Origin: an uncultured Collinsella sp.
GTDB lineage: Bacteria; Actinomycetota; Coriobacteriia; Coriobacteriales; Coriobacteriaceae
Length of the DNA: 64,000 bases
Assembly: GCA_900542165.1 (NCBI GenBank)
Contig: UQMM01000005.1
Location: 1 to 64,000 of the forward strand
Direction: 5' to 3'
Below, in pieces: positions 52,166 to 60,301 of this stretch. The first letter of the stretch is position 1. The number at the start of each line of letters is the position of its first letter. Under the pieces are notes generated by a model that made no database searches, was not told the origin of the DNA, and worked only from the letters and a program-made list of their open reading frames with translations. The translations under genes and the position numbers were made by a program.

Positions 52166-53326
52166 ATGAAGATGGTCGAGTGGATCGTTCGTCGTGCGCA
52201 GGGCGACCGTGCGCGCGTGGGCACGTTGACGGGCATGGTGTGTATTCTCGCTAATGTTGCGCTTTGTGCTGCGAAGGGCGCAATTGGTGTGCTGTCGGGA
52301 TCGGTTTCGATTGTGGCGGATGCCATGAACAACCTGTCCGATGCCAGCTCGAATATCGTGAGCGTGCTGGGCTTTAAGCTGGCGAGCAAGCCGGCGGACC
52401 CCGAGCATCCTTACGGACATGGCCGCTACGAGTATCTCTCGGGTCTGGTCGTGGCGGCGCTCGTGCTGCTGATCGGCGTTGAGCTGGTGAAGTCCTCGTT
52501 TGAGCGCATCATCCACCCCGAACCTGTCGAGTTCTCGCTTGCCCTGGTGGCAGTCCTGGCGCTTTCGATGGTCGTAAAGCTCTGGATGGCGGCCCTCAAC
52601 AAAAAGCTCGGTGACCGCATTGAGTCCGAGACGCTGCATGCGACCGCGCAGGATTCCAAGAACGATGTCCTTGCCACAGGCGCCGTGCTGGCGTGCGCGA
52701 TTGTTTCCCAGGTGACGCATATCAATCTTGATGCATGGGTCGGCCTTGCCGTTGGCGCCTATATTGGCTGGAGCGGTTTTGAACTCATCCAGGATACGGT
52801 GAGCCCGCTTTTGGGCCAGACGCCCGATCCTAAGCTGGTCAAGCACATTCGAGACAAGATCATGAGCTACCCCGGCGTTTTGGGCGTTCACGATCTGATG
52901 GTTCACGACTACGGCCCGGGCAGGAAGTTCGCAAGCGCTCACGCTGAGATGGCAGCCGAGGCAAGCCCGCTGGAAAGTCACGACACGCTCGATAACATCG
53001 AGCAGTCGTTTAGGAACGAAGACGGCATGATTGTCACACTTCACTACGACCCCATCGTGACCGACGATCCAAAGGTGGCGAGCATGCGCTTGCGCATCAA
53101 CGCTATGGCTCAAGAGATCGATAGCCGCCTTTCGATTCATGATTTGCGCTGCGTGCCGGGCCCCACGCACACCAACGTGATTTTTGACTGCGTGCGTCCC
53201 TCGGATCTGCAGATGAGTGCCGAAGACTTAAAGCACGCGCTGGCACAACGGGTCGAATCGGAATATCCCAAGTCGATTGCCAAGATTACGATCGACGAAG
53301 ACTACGTAGGGCATACCCACGAGTAA
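52166..53326 (+). CDS. cation diffusion facilitator family transporter
   Basis: A metal-proton antiporter (zinc, manganese or iron) of the cytoplasmic membrane, 386 residues. Six membrane spans occupy about residues 20-210. The metal site is HPYGHGRYEYLS in helix II with the aspartates of DAMNNLSDASSN, plus a second pair in HATAQDSKNDVL. A soluble C-terminal domain follows (VLGVHDLMVHDYGPG). Start could be the ATG at 52166 or 52172. GGGGGC precedes it. It is cotranscribed with the histidine phosphatase 39 nt on. Confidence 0.92.
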   Translation: MKMVEWIVRRAQGDRARVGTLTGMVCILANVALCAAKGAIGVLSGSVSIVADAMNNLSDASSNIVSVLGFKLASKPADPEHPYGHGRYEYLSGLVVAALVLLIGVELVKSSFERIIHPEPVEFSLALVAVLALSMVVKLWMAALNKKLGDRIESETLHATAQDSKNDVLATGAVLACAIVSQVTHINLDAWVGLAVGAYIGWSGFELIQDTVSPLLGQTPDPKLVKHIRDKIMSYPGVLGVHDLMVHDYGPGRKFASAHAEMAAEASPLESHDTLDNIEQSFRNEDGMIVTLHYDPIVTDDPKVASMRLRINAMAQEIDSRLSIHDLRCVPGPTHTNVIFDCVRPSDLQMSAEDLKHALAQRVESEYPKSIAKITIDEDYVGHTHE

Positions 53327-53365
53327 GGCTGTGCCGGCAAAGCAGGTTATGCAGAAGGGGAGAGC

Positions 53366-53992
53366 ATGAAGAAGCTGTATCTACTCCGCCACGGTCAGAC
53401 GGAGTTCAACGTCAAAAAGCTGGTCCAGGGCCGCTGCGATTCGCCGCTGACCGATCTGGGCCGTCAGCAAGCCGGGATGGCAGCCGCGTGGCTCAAAGAC
53501 CACAACGTCGTTCCCGACAAAGTGGTCTCCTCCCCTTTGGGCCGAGCCATGGCCACGGCAAGCCTCGTCGCAACCGAGCTTCTCGGCGCAGACGCTGACG
53601 TTGAGCCCTGCGAAGGCATTATCGAGCGCTGCTACGGCACCTTCGAAGAGGGCCCGCACGACGCGCTACCCACCGACGTCTGGGATCCGGGCGAGGATCT
53701 GGTCCCCTTCGGAGGAGAAGGAAACTGCGCACTGCAAGAACGCATGGTAGGCGCCCTCACCAATCTCATGGGCTCCGAGGGCATCGAAACCCTTCTAGCA
53801 GTAAGCCACGGCAGCGCCAGCCGCCAATTCATCAAGGCTGCAGCCCCAGAGGGCTTCGAGCTCCCAGCAAAACTCCCCAACTGCGCCATCATGATCTTCA
53901 ATTTCGATGAGGAAGATTTGCAAGGAAAGAGCGACAGGCCCCAATGCAAGTTCACTCTCCAGCAAATAGTGGACCCCCAACAAAGTAATTAG
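53366..53992 (+). CDS. histidine phosphatase family protein (phosphoglycerate mutase-like)
   Basis: A 208-residue phosphatase. The catalytic motif is LLRHGQTEFN (His9 is the phosphorylated residue), followed by SSPLGRAMATA and a second His in AVSHGSASR. Substrate is unknown; it may be a small phosphoester. Codon choice shifts after about 53600 towards A- and C-ending codons (14 A-ending in the last 59, 6 in the first 56, counted by eye). The stop is 44 nt before palindromic element E copy 3. Confidence 0.88.
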   Translation: MKKLYLLRHGQTEFNVKKLVQGRCDSPLTDLGRQQAGMAAAWLKDHNVVPDKVVSSPLGRAMATASLVATELLGADADVEPCEGIIERCYGTFEEGPHDALPTDVWDPGEDLVPFGGEGNCALQERMVGALTNLMGSEGIETLLAVSHGSASRQFIKAAAPEGFELPAKLPNCAIMIFNFDEEDLQGKSDRPQCKFTLQQIVDPQQSN

Positions 53993-54036
53993 CTGAGCGA
54001 GCAGAGTTAAGCAGACATCAACGTGTTGTCTCCCGA

Positions 54037-54173
54037 GCTTGGCAGAGGGGCGGCGAAATATATTAAGTTTGTCGCGAGTTCCGCACGCAAAGGAAAGCAC
54101 TTAATGTGCTTTCCGTCTTGCGCAGGACTGTAGAGCAGCAAACTTAATATATTTCGCCGCCCCTCTGCCAAGC
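54037..54173. repeat. palindromic element E, copy 3
   Basis: Arms 54037-54071 and 54139-54173 pair perfectly over 35 bp (outermost bases GCTTGGCAGAGGGG). The core 54072-54138 is 67 nt and identical to that of copy 2, including the hairpin GGAAAGCAC/GTGCTTTCC. Only the innermost TTAAGTTTG of the arm is shared with copy 2; the rest differs. Confidence 0.92.
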
Positions 54174-54231
54174 CCAGGCGACTCCACGCACTTTACCTGC
54201 GTAAACAATGTGAGTGAAATATGAATCTCGA

Positions 54232-54257
54232 TGGATACGCCCGCAGCCGTGTATACT
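54232..54257 (+). promoter_or_regulatory. TGGATACGCCCG motif and GTATAC element upstream of rplC
   Basis: TGGATACGCCCG, then four nucleotides, then CGTGTATACT. TATACT (54252-54257) could be a -10 box. The same arrangement and spacing recur before rplB (56097-56121). Confidence 0.5.
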
Positions 54258-54368
54258 AAACAGCTGTGTGAAACCAGGGGAGTATTCTGGCTGGACAAAA
54301 TGCCTGCTTAATAGGGTTGTCAGGTAGTCCGGGCGAAATACAAGGCTGGGGAGCACGTCGTGTAAGTA

Positions 54369-54420
54369 GTGGTCCTCTAGGGGCGTACGCTCGGTGGTGT
54401 ACGCATTGTCCCAAGACCAC
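54369..54420 (+). other. structured leader upstream of rplC
   Basis: An outer stem GTGGTC (54369-54374) with GACCAC (54415-54420) encloses an inner stem GCGTAC (54383-54388) with GTACGC (54399-54404). It ends 20 nt before the rplC start. This could be a ribosomal-protein binding leader that represses the operon, though it matches no leader that I can name. Confidence 0.5.
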
Positions 54421-54440
54421 GCGAGAGTTGGGATCATATC

Positions 54441-55061
54441 TTGATCAGCATGATTCTCGGCCGCAAGATTGGCATGACCCAGGTTTGGGACGAGAACGAT
54501 AACGTCGTTCCCGTCACGGTCATCCAGGCTGGCCCCTGCGCTGTCTCGCAGGTTAAAACTCAGGCAACCGACGGCTATGACGCCGTCCAGATCGGTTTCG
54601 GCGACATCAAGGCCAAGAACGTGAACAAGCCCATGGCTGGTCACTTCGCCAAGGCCGGCGTCGAGCCTGTCCGCTTCCTTCGTGAGGTCCGCGTCGAGAA
54701 CGGCGAGGAGCACAAGGTCGGCGAGGTCGTCACCGTCGCTGATTTCGCTGATGTCGAGAAGGTCGACGTCATCGGTACCTCCAAGGGTAAGGGCTTCCAG
54801 GGTCGCATCAAGCGCTGGGGTCAGCGCCGCGGTCCTATGACGCATGGTTCTCACTTCCAGCGTCACCCCGGTTCTATCGGTCAGTGCGCCTATCCTGCGC
54901 GCGTCCTCAAGGGCGTCAAGATGGCCGGTCACATGGGTAACGAGCGCGTTACCGTCAAGAACCTTTCCGTTGTCCGCATCGATGCCGAGCAGAACCTCAT
55001 CTTGGTCAAGGGCGCTGTCCCGGGTGCCAAGAATGGTCTCGTCGCCATCCGTATGGCCTAA
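54441..55061 (+). CDS. rplC: 50S ribosomal protein L3
   Basis: L3 reaches the peptidyl transferase centre. The protein has 206 residues if it starts at the TTG (54441), with the family start ILGRKIGMTQ and the central GKGFQGRIKRWGQRRGPMTHGS. The ATG at 54450 is an alternative that would shorten it by three residues; neither has a strong ribosome site. It is the first gene of a nine-gene ribosomal run here, without rpsJ before it. Confidence 0.95.
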   Translation: MISMILGRKIGMTQVWDENDNVVPVTVIQAGPCAVSQVKTQATDGYDAVQIGFGDIKAKNVNKPMAGHFAKAGVEPVRFLREVRVENGEEHKVGEVVTVADFADVEKVDVIGTSKGKGFQGRIKRWGQRRGPMTHGSHFQRHPGSIGQCAYPARVLKGVKMAGHMGNERVTVKNLSVVRIDAEQNLILVKGAVPGAKNGLVAIRMA

Positions 55062-55107
55062 GGGCCCAGCCCATTTAGCCCAGCGTCATACCAAGGAGAA
55101 CACTTAA

Positions 55108-55734
55108 ATGGCAAAGTTTGAAGTAAAGAACAGCGAGGGCAAGAAGGTCGCCGAGGCCGAGCTCGCCGCTGAGGTGTACGGCATCGAGCCGAACATCCAC
55201 GCTATGCACCACATCGTCAAGTGCCAGATGGCCTCTTGGCGTCAGGGCACCCAGTCTGCTAAGGGTCGCTCTGAGGTTTCCGGTGGCGGCAAGAAGCCTT
55301 GGCGTCAGAAGGGCACCGGCCGTGCCCGCCAGGGTTCCATCCGTGCTGCCCAGTGGCGTCACGGTGGCGTTGTCTTCGCCCCCAAGCCCCGTTCCTACGC
55401 TAAGCGTATGAACAACAAGGAGGTCAAGCTGGCTATGCGCTCCGCGCTGTCCGCCAAGCTGGCCGATGGCGAGCTCGTGCTCGTCGACGACTACGGCTTC
55501 GAGAAGCCTTCCACCAAGGCTGCCGTTGCCATGCTCAAGGCTCTCGGCCTTGAGGGCAAGCGTCTGACCATCATCGTTCGCGATGAGGACGTCAACGCCT
55601 ACCTGTCGTTCCGCAACATTCCCAAGACGTTCATCATCACTGCCGACGAGGCCAACACCTACGATCTCGTCAACAACAACGCTGTGCTGATGCCCGCCGA
55701 CATCGCCGCTCACTTCGGGGAGGTGCTTGCATAA
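55108..55734 (+). CDS. rplD: 50S ribosomal protein L4
   Basis: L4 lines the exit tunnel, and in many bacteria it represses its own operon. The protein has 208 residues with the tunnel loop block GGGKKPWRQKGTGRARQGSIRAAQWRHGG. AAGGAG lies before the ATG. The stop TAA is immediately followed by the rplW ATG. Confidence 0.97.
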   Translation: MAKFEVKNSEGKKVAEAELAAEVYGIEPNIHAMHHIVKCQMASWRQGTQSAKGRSEVSGGGKKPWRQKGTGRARQGSIRAAQWRHGGVVFAPKPRSYAKRMNNKEVKLAMRSALSAKLADGELVLVDDYGFEKPSTKAAVAMLKALGLEGKRLTIIVRDEDVNAYLSFRNIPKTFIITADEANTYDLVNNNAVLMPADIAAHFGEVLA

Positions 55735-56022
55735 ATGACCGCCCACGAGATCATCATCCGTCCGATCGTGTCCGAGCGTTCCTTCTCCGGCATGGAGCTG
55801 AACAAGTACACGTTCGAGGTCGCCAAGGATGCTAACAAGTATCAGATCAAGGACGCTGTCGAGGAGATCTTCGGCGTCAAGGTCGTTCGCGTGAACACCC
55901 TGACGGTCAAGCCCAAGACCAAGCGCGTGCGCTATGTCGCCGGCAAGACCCGTTCTTGGAAGAAGGCCATCGTCACGCTGGCCGAGGGCGACACCATCGA
56001 GGTCTTTGGCAACCAGGCCTAA
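55735..56022 (+). CDS. rplW: 50S ribosomal protein L23
   Basis: L23 sits at the tunnel exit and docks trigger factor and SRP. The protein has 95 residues with the IIRPIVSERSFSGMELNKYTFEV start and the VNTLTVKPKTKRVR block. The ATG directly follows the rplD stop; GGGGAGG lies at the rplD end. The following 179 nt separate it from rplB. Confidence 0.97.
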   Translation: MTAHEIIIRPIVSERSFSGMELNKYTFEVAKDANKYQIKDAVEEIFGVKVVRVNTLTVKPKTKRVRYVAGKTRSWKKAIVTLAEGDTIEVFGNQA

Positions 56023-56040
56023 GACTCGCTGCTGTTGAGT

Positions 56041-56076
56041 GAGCTCATGCCTCCCAAATAGGGGAGGCGGGAGCTC
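56041..56076 (+). terminator. hairpin between rplW and rplB
   Basis: GAGCTC (56041-56046) with GAGCTC (56071-56076), enclosing GCCTCCC/GGGGAGGC. No full T-run follows (AAGGTTTTAG), so it may be a partial terminator or a processing site that separates rplCDW from rplB. Confidence 0.6.
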
Positions 56077-56096
56077 AAGGTTTTAGGCGTATAAAA

Positions 56097-56121
56097 TGGA
56101 CACGCCCGGAACCGTGTATAC
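56097..56121 (+). promoter_or_regulatory. TGGACACGCCCG motif and GTATAC element upstream of rplB
   Basis: Same pattern and spacing as before rplC: TGGACACGCCCG, four nucleotides, CGTGTATAC. A TATAAAAT lies just before it (56090-56097), which could be a -10 box of an internal promoter. Confidence 0.5.
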
Positions 56122-56201
56122 GTCCGGTGTCATCGCACCCGAGGCAGAACCTCGAATCCCTGTCTGCGATGGCTAACGGATTCCTATTGAAAGGGATTGT
56201 A

Positions 56202-57032
56202 ATGGCTGTAAAGCACCTTAAGCCGACCTCCGCTGGTAGGCGTTGGCAGACGATCTCCGACTTCTCCGAGATCACCTGCACCAAGCCCGAGAAGTCTCTT
56301 CTCGAGCCCCTGCCCAAGAAGGCCGGTCGTAACAACAACGGCCGCATCACCACCCGCCACCAGGGCGGCGGCGTGAAGCGTCGTTACCGCGTGATCGACT
56401 TCAAGCGCAACAAGGACGGCGTGCCCGCCAAGGTTGCCACGATCGAGTACGATCCGAACCGTTCCGCTCGCATCGCTCTGCTGCACTACGCTGACGGTGA
56501 GAAGCGCTACATCCTGGCCCCCAAGGGCCTCGAGGTCGGTCAGACCATCATGTCCGGTTCTGACGCCGACATCAAGCCGGGCAACGCTCTGCCCCTCGCC
56601 GACATCCCCGTCGGTACGCTCATCCACGCCGTCGAGTTCCAGCCGGGCAAGGGCGCTGCTATCGCCCGTTCCGCCGGTAACTCCTGCCAGCTGATGGGTA
56701 AGGAGGGCAAGTACGCTATCGTCCGTATGCCTTCCTCCGAGATGCGCCGCATCCTCGTTACCTGCCGCGCCACCGTCGGTGAGGTCGGCAACGCCGATCA
56801 CTCCAACATCGTCATCGGCAAGGCCGGCCGTAAGCGTCACATGAACGTGCGCCCGACCGTCCGCGGTACCGTCATGAACCCTGTCGACCACCCGCACGGC
56901 GGTGGCGAGGGCAAGAACCACACCTCTGGTCGTCCCTCTGTTACCCCCTGGGGTAAGCCGACGAAGGGCCTTCGTACGCGCAAGAAGAAGAAGGTCTCGA
57001 ACCAGCACATCATTCGTCGCCGTAAGAAGTAA
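56202..57032 (+). CDS. rplB: 50S ribosomal protein L2
   Basis: L2 is needed for subunit association and peptide bond formation. The protein has 276 residues and starts VKHLKPTSAGRRWQTISDFSEIT. The conserved NPVDHPHGGGEGKNHTSGRPSVTPWGKP block, with the important His, is intact. The ATG at 56202 follows AAAGGGATTGTA; an in-frame ATG at 56127 would add 25 residues not seen in the family. rpsS follows after 32 nt. Confidence 0.96.
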   Translation: MAVKHLKPTSAGRRWQTISDFSEITCTKPEKSLLEPLPKKAGRNNNGRITTRHQGGGVKRRYRVIDFKRNKDGVPAKVATIEYDPNRSARIALLHYADGEKRYILAPKGLEVGQTIMSGSDADIKPGNALPLADIPVGTLIHAVEFQPGKGAAIARSAGNSCQLMGKEGKYAIVRMPSSEMRRILVTCRATVGEVGNADHSNIVIGKAGRKRHMNVRPTVRGTVMNPVDHPHGGGEGKNHTSGRPSVTPWGKPTKGLRTRKKKKVSNQHIIRRRKK

Positions 57033-57064
57033 TTTCGGATACCGAGTTTTAGGAGAAAGCACTT

Positions 57065-57325
57065 ATGAGCAGAAGTCTCAAAAAGGGCCCGTTCGTGGAG
57101 ACTCGCCTTCTCTCGCGTATCACCGCGATGAACGAGGCTGGCAAGAAGGACGTCGTGAAGACCTGGTCCCGCGCGTCCACCATCTTCCCCGAGATGGTTG
57201 GTCACACCATCGCCGTCCACGACGGCCGCAAGCATGTGCCCGTGTATGTTACCGAGTCCATGGTTGGTCACAAGCTCGGCGAGTTCGCGCCGACTCGTAC
57301 GTTCCGTGGCCACAAGGCCAAATAG
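57065..57325 (+). CDS. rpsS: 30S ribosomal protein S19
   Basis: S19 is in the 30S head and contacts the A-site region. The protein has 86 residues, starting SRSLKKGPFVETRLL and ending EFAPTRTFRGHKAK, the usual actinobacterial form. AGGAGA precedes the ATG. rplV starts 14 nt after the stop. Confidence 0.97.
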   Translation: MSRSLKKGPFVETRLLSRITAMNEAGKKDVVKTWSRASTIFPEMVGHTIAVHDGRKHVPVYVTESMVGHKLGEFAPTRTFRGHKAK

Positions 57326-57339
57326 GGGGTTAACCGTAA

Positions 57340-57711
57340 ATGGCAACTAAGTCTATTGAAACTGAGGCCACCGAGGTTCGCGCCGTCGCTAAGTACGTGC
57401 GTGTTTCCCCCAGCAAGGCCCGCCTGGTGGTCGATCTGATCCGCCGCAAGCCTGTCGCTCAGGCCTTCGACATCCTCCACTTCTGCGACCGCGCCGTCGC
57501 CGTGGATGTCGAGAAGGTTCTCCGTTCCGCCGTTGCGAACGCCGAGAACAACAACGGTCTGCGTGCCGACAACCTGGTTGTCGCCGCTGCCTATGTTGAC
57601 GAGGGTCCGACGCTTAAGCGCATCCGTCCCCGCGCCAAGGGTTCCGCTTCTCGTATTCTGAAGCGTACTTCCCACATCACCGTCGTCGTTGCTCCTCGAA
57701 AGGAGGCGTAA
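57340..57711 (+). CDS. rplV: 50S ribosomal protein L22
   Basis: L22 lines the exit tunnel and contacts all rRNA domains. The protein has 123 residues, with VRVSPSKARLVVDLIRRK near the start and the tunnel hairpin GPTLKRIRPRAKGSASRILKRTSHI. GGGGGTTAACCGTAA precedes the ATG. Confidence 0.97.
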   Translation: MATKSIETEATEVRAVAKYVRVSPSKARLVVDLIRRKPVAQAFDILHFCDRAVAVDVEKVLRSAVANAENNNGLRADNLVVAAAYVDEGPTLKRIRPRAKGSASRILKRTSHITVVVAPRKEA

Positions 57712-57717
57712 AGCTGT

Positions 57718-58428
57718 ATGGGTCAGAAAGTCTACCCCACCGGCTTCCGTCTTGGCATCACCGAGAACTGGCGCTCCCGCTGGTTCGCAGAGAAGGATTA
57801 CGCTAAGACCCTCGGTAACGATCTCGAGATCCGCAAGTACCTCGAGAAGCGTCTTTCCCGCGCAGCTGTCTCCCGTGTCGAGATCGAGCGCGCTGGCGAC
57901 AAGGTGAAGGTCATCATCCTCACCGCTCGCCCCGGCGTTGTCATCGGTAAGAAGGGTGCCGAGATCGATACCCTCCGCACCGAGCTCGAGAAAGTCGCTG
58001 GCGTCTCCAAGGGCCAGCTCTCCGTCGACGTTGTCGAGATCAAGCGCCCCGAGCTCGACGCCAACCTCGTTGCTCAGTCTATCGCCGAGCAGCTCGAGGG
58101 CCGCGTTGCCTTCCGTCGCGCTATGCGCAAGGCTGTCCAGTCCGCCCGCAAGGCCGGCGCTAAGGGCATCCGTATCCAGTGCTCCGGTCGTCTCGGCGGT
58201 GCCGAGATGGGCCGTCGTGAGTGGTACCGCGAGGGTCGCGTGCCTCTGCACACCCTCCGTGCCAAGATCGACTACGGCACGGCTGTCGCCAGCACCACCA
58301 TGGGCGCTTGCGGCGTGAAGGTCTGGATCTACCTGGGCGAGAAGCTCCCGGGCCAGCCTGTTCCCAACCCTGCACTCGAGGGCTCTTCCCGTCCTCGTCG
58401 TCGTAACTCCGAGAGGAGGGGTCAGTAG
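57718..58428 (+). CDS. rpsC: 30S ribosomal protein S3
   Basis: S3 forms part of the mRNA entry channel. The protein has 236 residues with a KH domain carrying VIIGKKGAEID and the C-terminal block GRLGGAEMGRREWYREGRVPLHTLRAKIDYG. AAAGGAGGCGTAAAGCTGT precedes the ATG. Its stop shares one base with the rplP GTG. Confidence 0.97.
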   Translation: MGQKVYPTGFRLGITENWRSRWFAEKDYAKTLGNDLEIRKYLEKRLSRAAVSRVEIERAGDKVKVIILTARPGVVIGKKGAEIDTLRTELEKVAGVSKGQLSVDVVEIKRPELDANLVAQSIAEQLEGRVAFRRAMRKAVQSARKAGAKGIRIQCSGRLGGAEMGRREWYREGRVPLHTLRAKIDYGTAVASTTMGACGVKVWIYLGEKLPGQPVPNPALEGSSRPRRRNSERRGQ

Positions 58429-58931
58429 TGCTTGCCCCTAAGCGTATTCTTCACCGCAAGGTGCAGCGTGGCTCCATGAAGGGCCAGGCCAAGGGTAATA
58501 CCGAGCTGCATTTCGGCGAGTTTGGTATCCAGGCTCTCGAGGCCCATTGGATCACCAACCGTCAGATCGAGGCCGCTCGTATTGCCATGACCCGCTACAT
58601 GAAGCGTGGCGGTCGTGTCTACATCACGATCTTCCCCGATAAGCCCATCACCAAGAAGCCTGCCGAGACTCGCATGGGTTCTGGTAAGGGTAACCCCGAG
58701 GAGTGGGTGGCCGTCGTCAAGCCCGGCCGCATCATGTTCGAGGTCAAGGGCGTGCCCGAGGAGGTCGCTCGCGAGGCTCTGCGTCTTGCTCAGCACAAGC
58801 TCCCCATCAAGACCAAGATTGTGGTTGCCAAGAACGCTGAGCAGCGCATCGAGAAGGAAATGGCTGAGGAGGCCGCTCTCGAGGCCAAGTGGGCTGCTGA
58901 GGACGCCGCCGCCGCCAAGGAGGAGAACTAA
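58428..58931 (+). CDS. rplP: 50S ribosomal protein L16
   Basis: L16 helps position A-site tRNA in the large subunit. The protein has 167 residues against about 137-140 in most bacteria. The core, LAPKRILHRKVQRGSMKGQAKGNTELHFGEFG, is normal. The extra length is a C-terminal helical, Glu/Ala/Lys-rich tail (about 140-167, EKEMAEEAALEAKWAAEDAAAAKEE). GTG start overlapping the rpsC stop by one base, with GAGGAGGGG 6-9 nt before. Confidence 0.95.
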   Translation: MLAPKRILHRKVQRGSMKGQAKGNTELHFGEFGIQALEAHWITNRQIEAARIAMTRYMKRGGRVYITIFPDKPITKKPAETRMGSGKGNPEEWVAVVKPGRIMFEVKGVPEEVAREALRLAQHKLPIKTKIVVAKNAEQRIEKEMAEEAALEAKWAAEDAAAAKEEN

Positions 58932-59146
58932 TGAAGCCCGCAGAGATTCGTGAGCTCTCGGACGCTCAGCTCGTTGAGAAGCTGAAGGAAATGCGCGCCG
59001 AGCTCTTTAACCTTCGTTTCCAGATGGCCACCAGCCAGCTGGACAACACCGCTCGCGTCAACACCGTGAAGAAGGACATCGCTCGCGTCCTCACGGAGCA
59101 GCGCGCCCGCGAGATCGCAGCGGAGAAGTCCGCTGTCGCCGAGTAG
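58931..59146 (+). CDS. rpmC: 50S ribosomal protein L29
   Basis: A small two-helix protein near the tunnel exit. The protein has 71 residues, with EIRELSDAQLVEKLKEMRAELFNLRFQMATSQLDN, the typical L29 pattern. Its ATG overlaps the last base of the rplP stop. Confidence 0.96.
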   Translation: MKPAEIRELSDAQLVEKLKEMRAELFNLRFQMATSQLDNTARVNTVKKDIARVLTEQRAREIAAEKSAVAE

Positions 59147-59162
59147 GACCTAAGGAGAGAAC

Positions 59163-59423
59163 ATGACTGATTCGCGTAACTCGCGTAAGGTCCGTACGGG
59201 TGTCGTTACCTCCGTCTCCGGTGCCAAGACCATTGTTGTCACCATCACCGAGCGCAAGCGTCACCCCAAGTACGGCAAGATGATGACCAGCTCCAAGAAG
59301 CTGCACGCTCACGACGAGGAGTGCACGGCTGGCGTGGGCGATACCGTCCGCGTTATGGAGACCCGTCCTATGTCCAAGATGAAGCGTTGGCGCCTCATCG
59401 AGGTCGTCGAGCGCGCTAAATAA
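59163..59423 (+). CDS. rpsQ: 30S ribosomal protein S17
   Basis: S17 binds 16S rRNA early in 30S assembly. The protein has 86 residues with an OB fold: RKVRTGVVTSVSGAKTIVV, RKRHPKYGKMM and GDTVRVMETRPMSKMKRWRL. AAGGAGAGAAC precedes the ATG. A 118-nt gap follows, with no hairpin strong enough to call a terminator. It has a TTGTAC...GTATAC pair at 59441-59468 that could be an internal promoter. Confidence 0.97.
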   Translation: MTDSRNSRKVRTGVVTSVSGAKTIVVTITERKRHPKYGKMMTSSKKLHAHDEECTAGVGDTVRVMETRPMSKMKRWRLIEVVERAK

Positions 59424-59541
59424 GCAGTCGCTCTTACGACTTGTACGTTTCCGAAGATGTGCGTATACCTGGCTTGCATACCACAGGCCGTATAAAGGCA
59501 GCGCACCTCTCTTCGGTTCTTAGTTCGGAGGAACATCTACC

Positions 59542-59910
59542 ATGATTCAGATGCAAACCATGCTGAACGTCGCCGACAACTCCGGCGCTCGCAAGATTCG
59601 CTGCATCAAGGTGCTTGGCGGTTCCAAGCGTCGTTATGCAGGCATCGGCGATGTGTTCATCGGTGCTGTCCAGGAGGCTACCCCTGGCGCCAACGTCAAG
59701 AAGAAGGACGTTGTCCGTTGCGTCGTCGTTCGCACCGTTAAGGAGATCCGCCGCAAGGATGGCTCCTACATTCGCTTTGATGAGAACGCCTGCGTTGTCA
59801 TCAACAACGATGGTTCGCCCGTCGGCACCCGTATCTTCGGGCCCGTCGCTCGCGAGCTTCGTGACAAGAAGTACATGAAGATCGTCTCGCTCGCTCCCGA
59901 GACCCTGTAG
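59542..59910 (+). CDS. rplN: 50S ribosomal protein L14
   Basis: L14 lies at the intersubunit face and is the binding site of RsfS. The protein has 122 residues, the standard length, starting MIQMQTMLNVADNSGARKIRCIKVLGG. TTCGGAGG lies before the ATG. Confidence 0.97.
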   Translation: MIQMQTMLNVADNSGARKIRCIKVLGGSKRRYAGIGDVFIGAVQEATPGANVKKKDVVRCVVVRTVKEIRRKDGSYIRFDENACVVINNDGSPVGTRIFGPVARELRDKKYMKIVSLAPETL

Positions 59911-59923
59911 TTAGGGGAGATAT

Positions 59924-60229
59924 ATGTATATCAAGAAGGGCGATAAGGTCCAGGTTCTCTCTGGTAAGGATCGCGGCAAGCAGGGCGTTATCCTGCGTGC
60001 TCTCCCCGCAGAGAACAAGGTCGTTGTCGAGGGCGTTTCGGTCGTCAAGAAGGCCGTCAAGCCCAACGCTGCCAACCAGCAGGGCGGCATCGTTTCGCAG
60101 GAGGCTCCCATCGACGCCTCCAACGTCAATCTCGTTTGCCCCGAGTGCGGTAAGGTTACCCGCGTCGGTCACGAGAAGGACGGCAAGAACAAGCTGCGCG
60201 TCTGCAAGAAGTGCGGCCACAAGTTCTAA
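59924..60229 (+). CDS. rplX: 50S ribosomal protein L24
   Basis: L24 starts assembly of the large subunit. The protein has 101 residues with a KOW motif at the start (IKKGDKVQVLSGKDRGKQGVI) and a C-terminal CPECGK...CKKCG zinc-binding pair, seen in many bacterial L24. The run ends here: rplE and the rest of the spc cluster do not follow, and a terminator lies 27 nt past the stop. Confidence 0.96.
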   Translation: MYIKKGDKVQVLSGKDRGKQGVILRALPAENKVVVEGVSVVKKAVKPNAANQQGGIVSQEAPIDASNVNLVCPECGKVTRVGHEKDGKNKLRVCKKCGHKF

Positions 60230-60255
60230 GCTGCCCGCAACATCAAGTTGCTAGC

Positions 60256-60290
60256 AAAGGCCCGGATGCCACGGCACCCGGGCCTTTTTC
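60256..60290 (+). terminator. terminator after rplX
   Basis: AAAGGCCCGG pairs with CCGGGCCTTT across a 12-nt loop holding a smaller stem, followed by TTC. Confidence 0.9.
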
Positions 60291-60301
60291 TATCCCTACT
60301 C

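Noticed and set aside
54144..54932. Minus-strand frame of 262 codons over the rplC leader and rplC
   Set aside because: Antisense to rplC and crosses the arm of element E copy 3; no family features.
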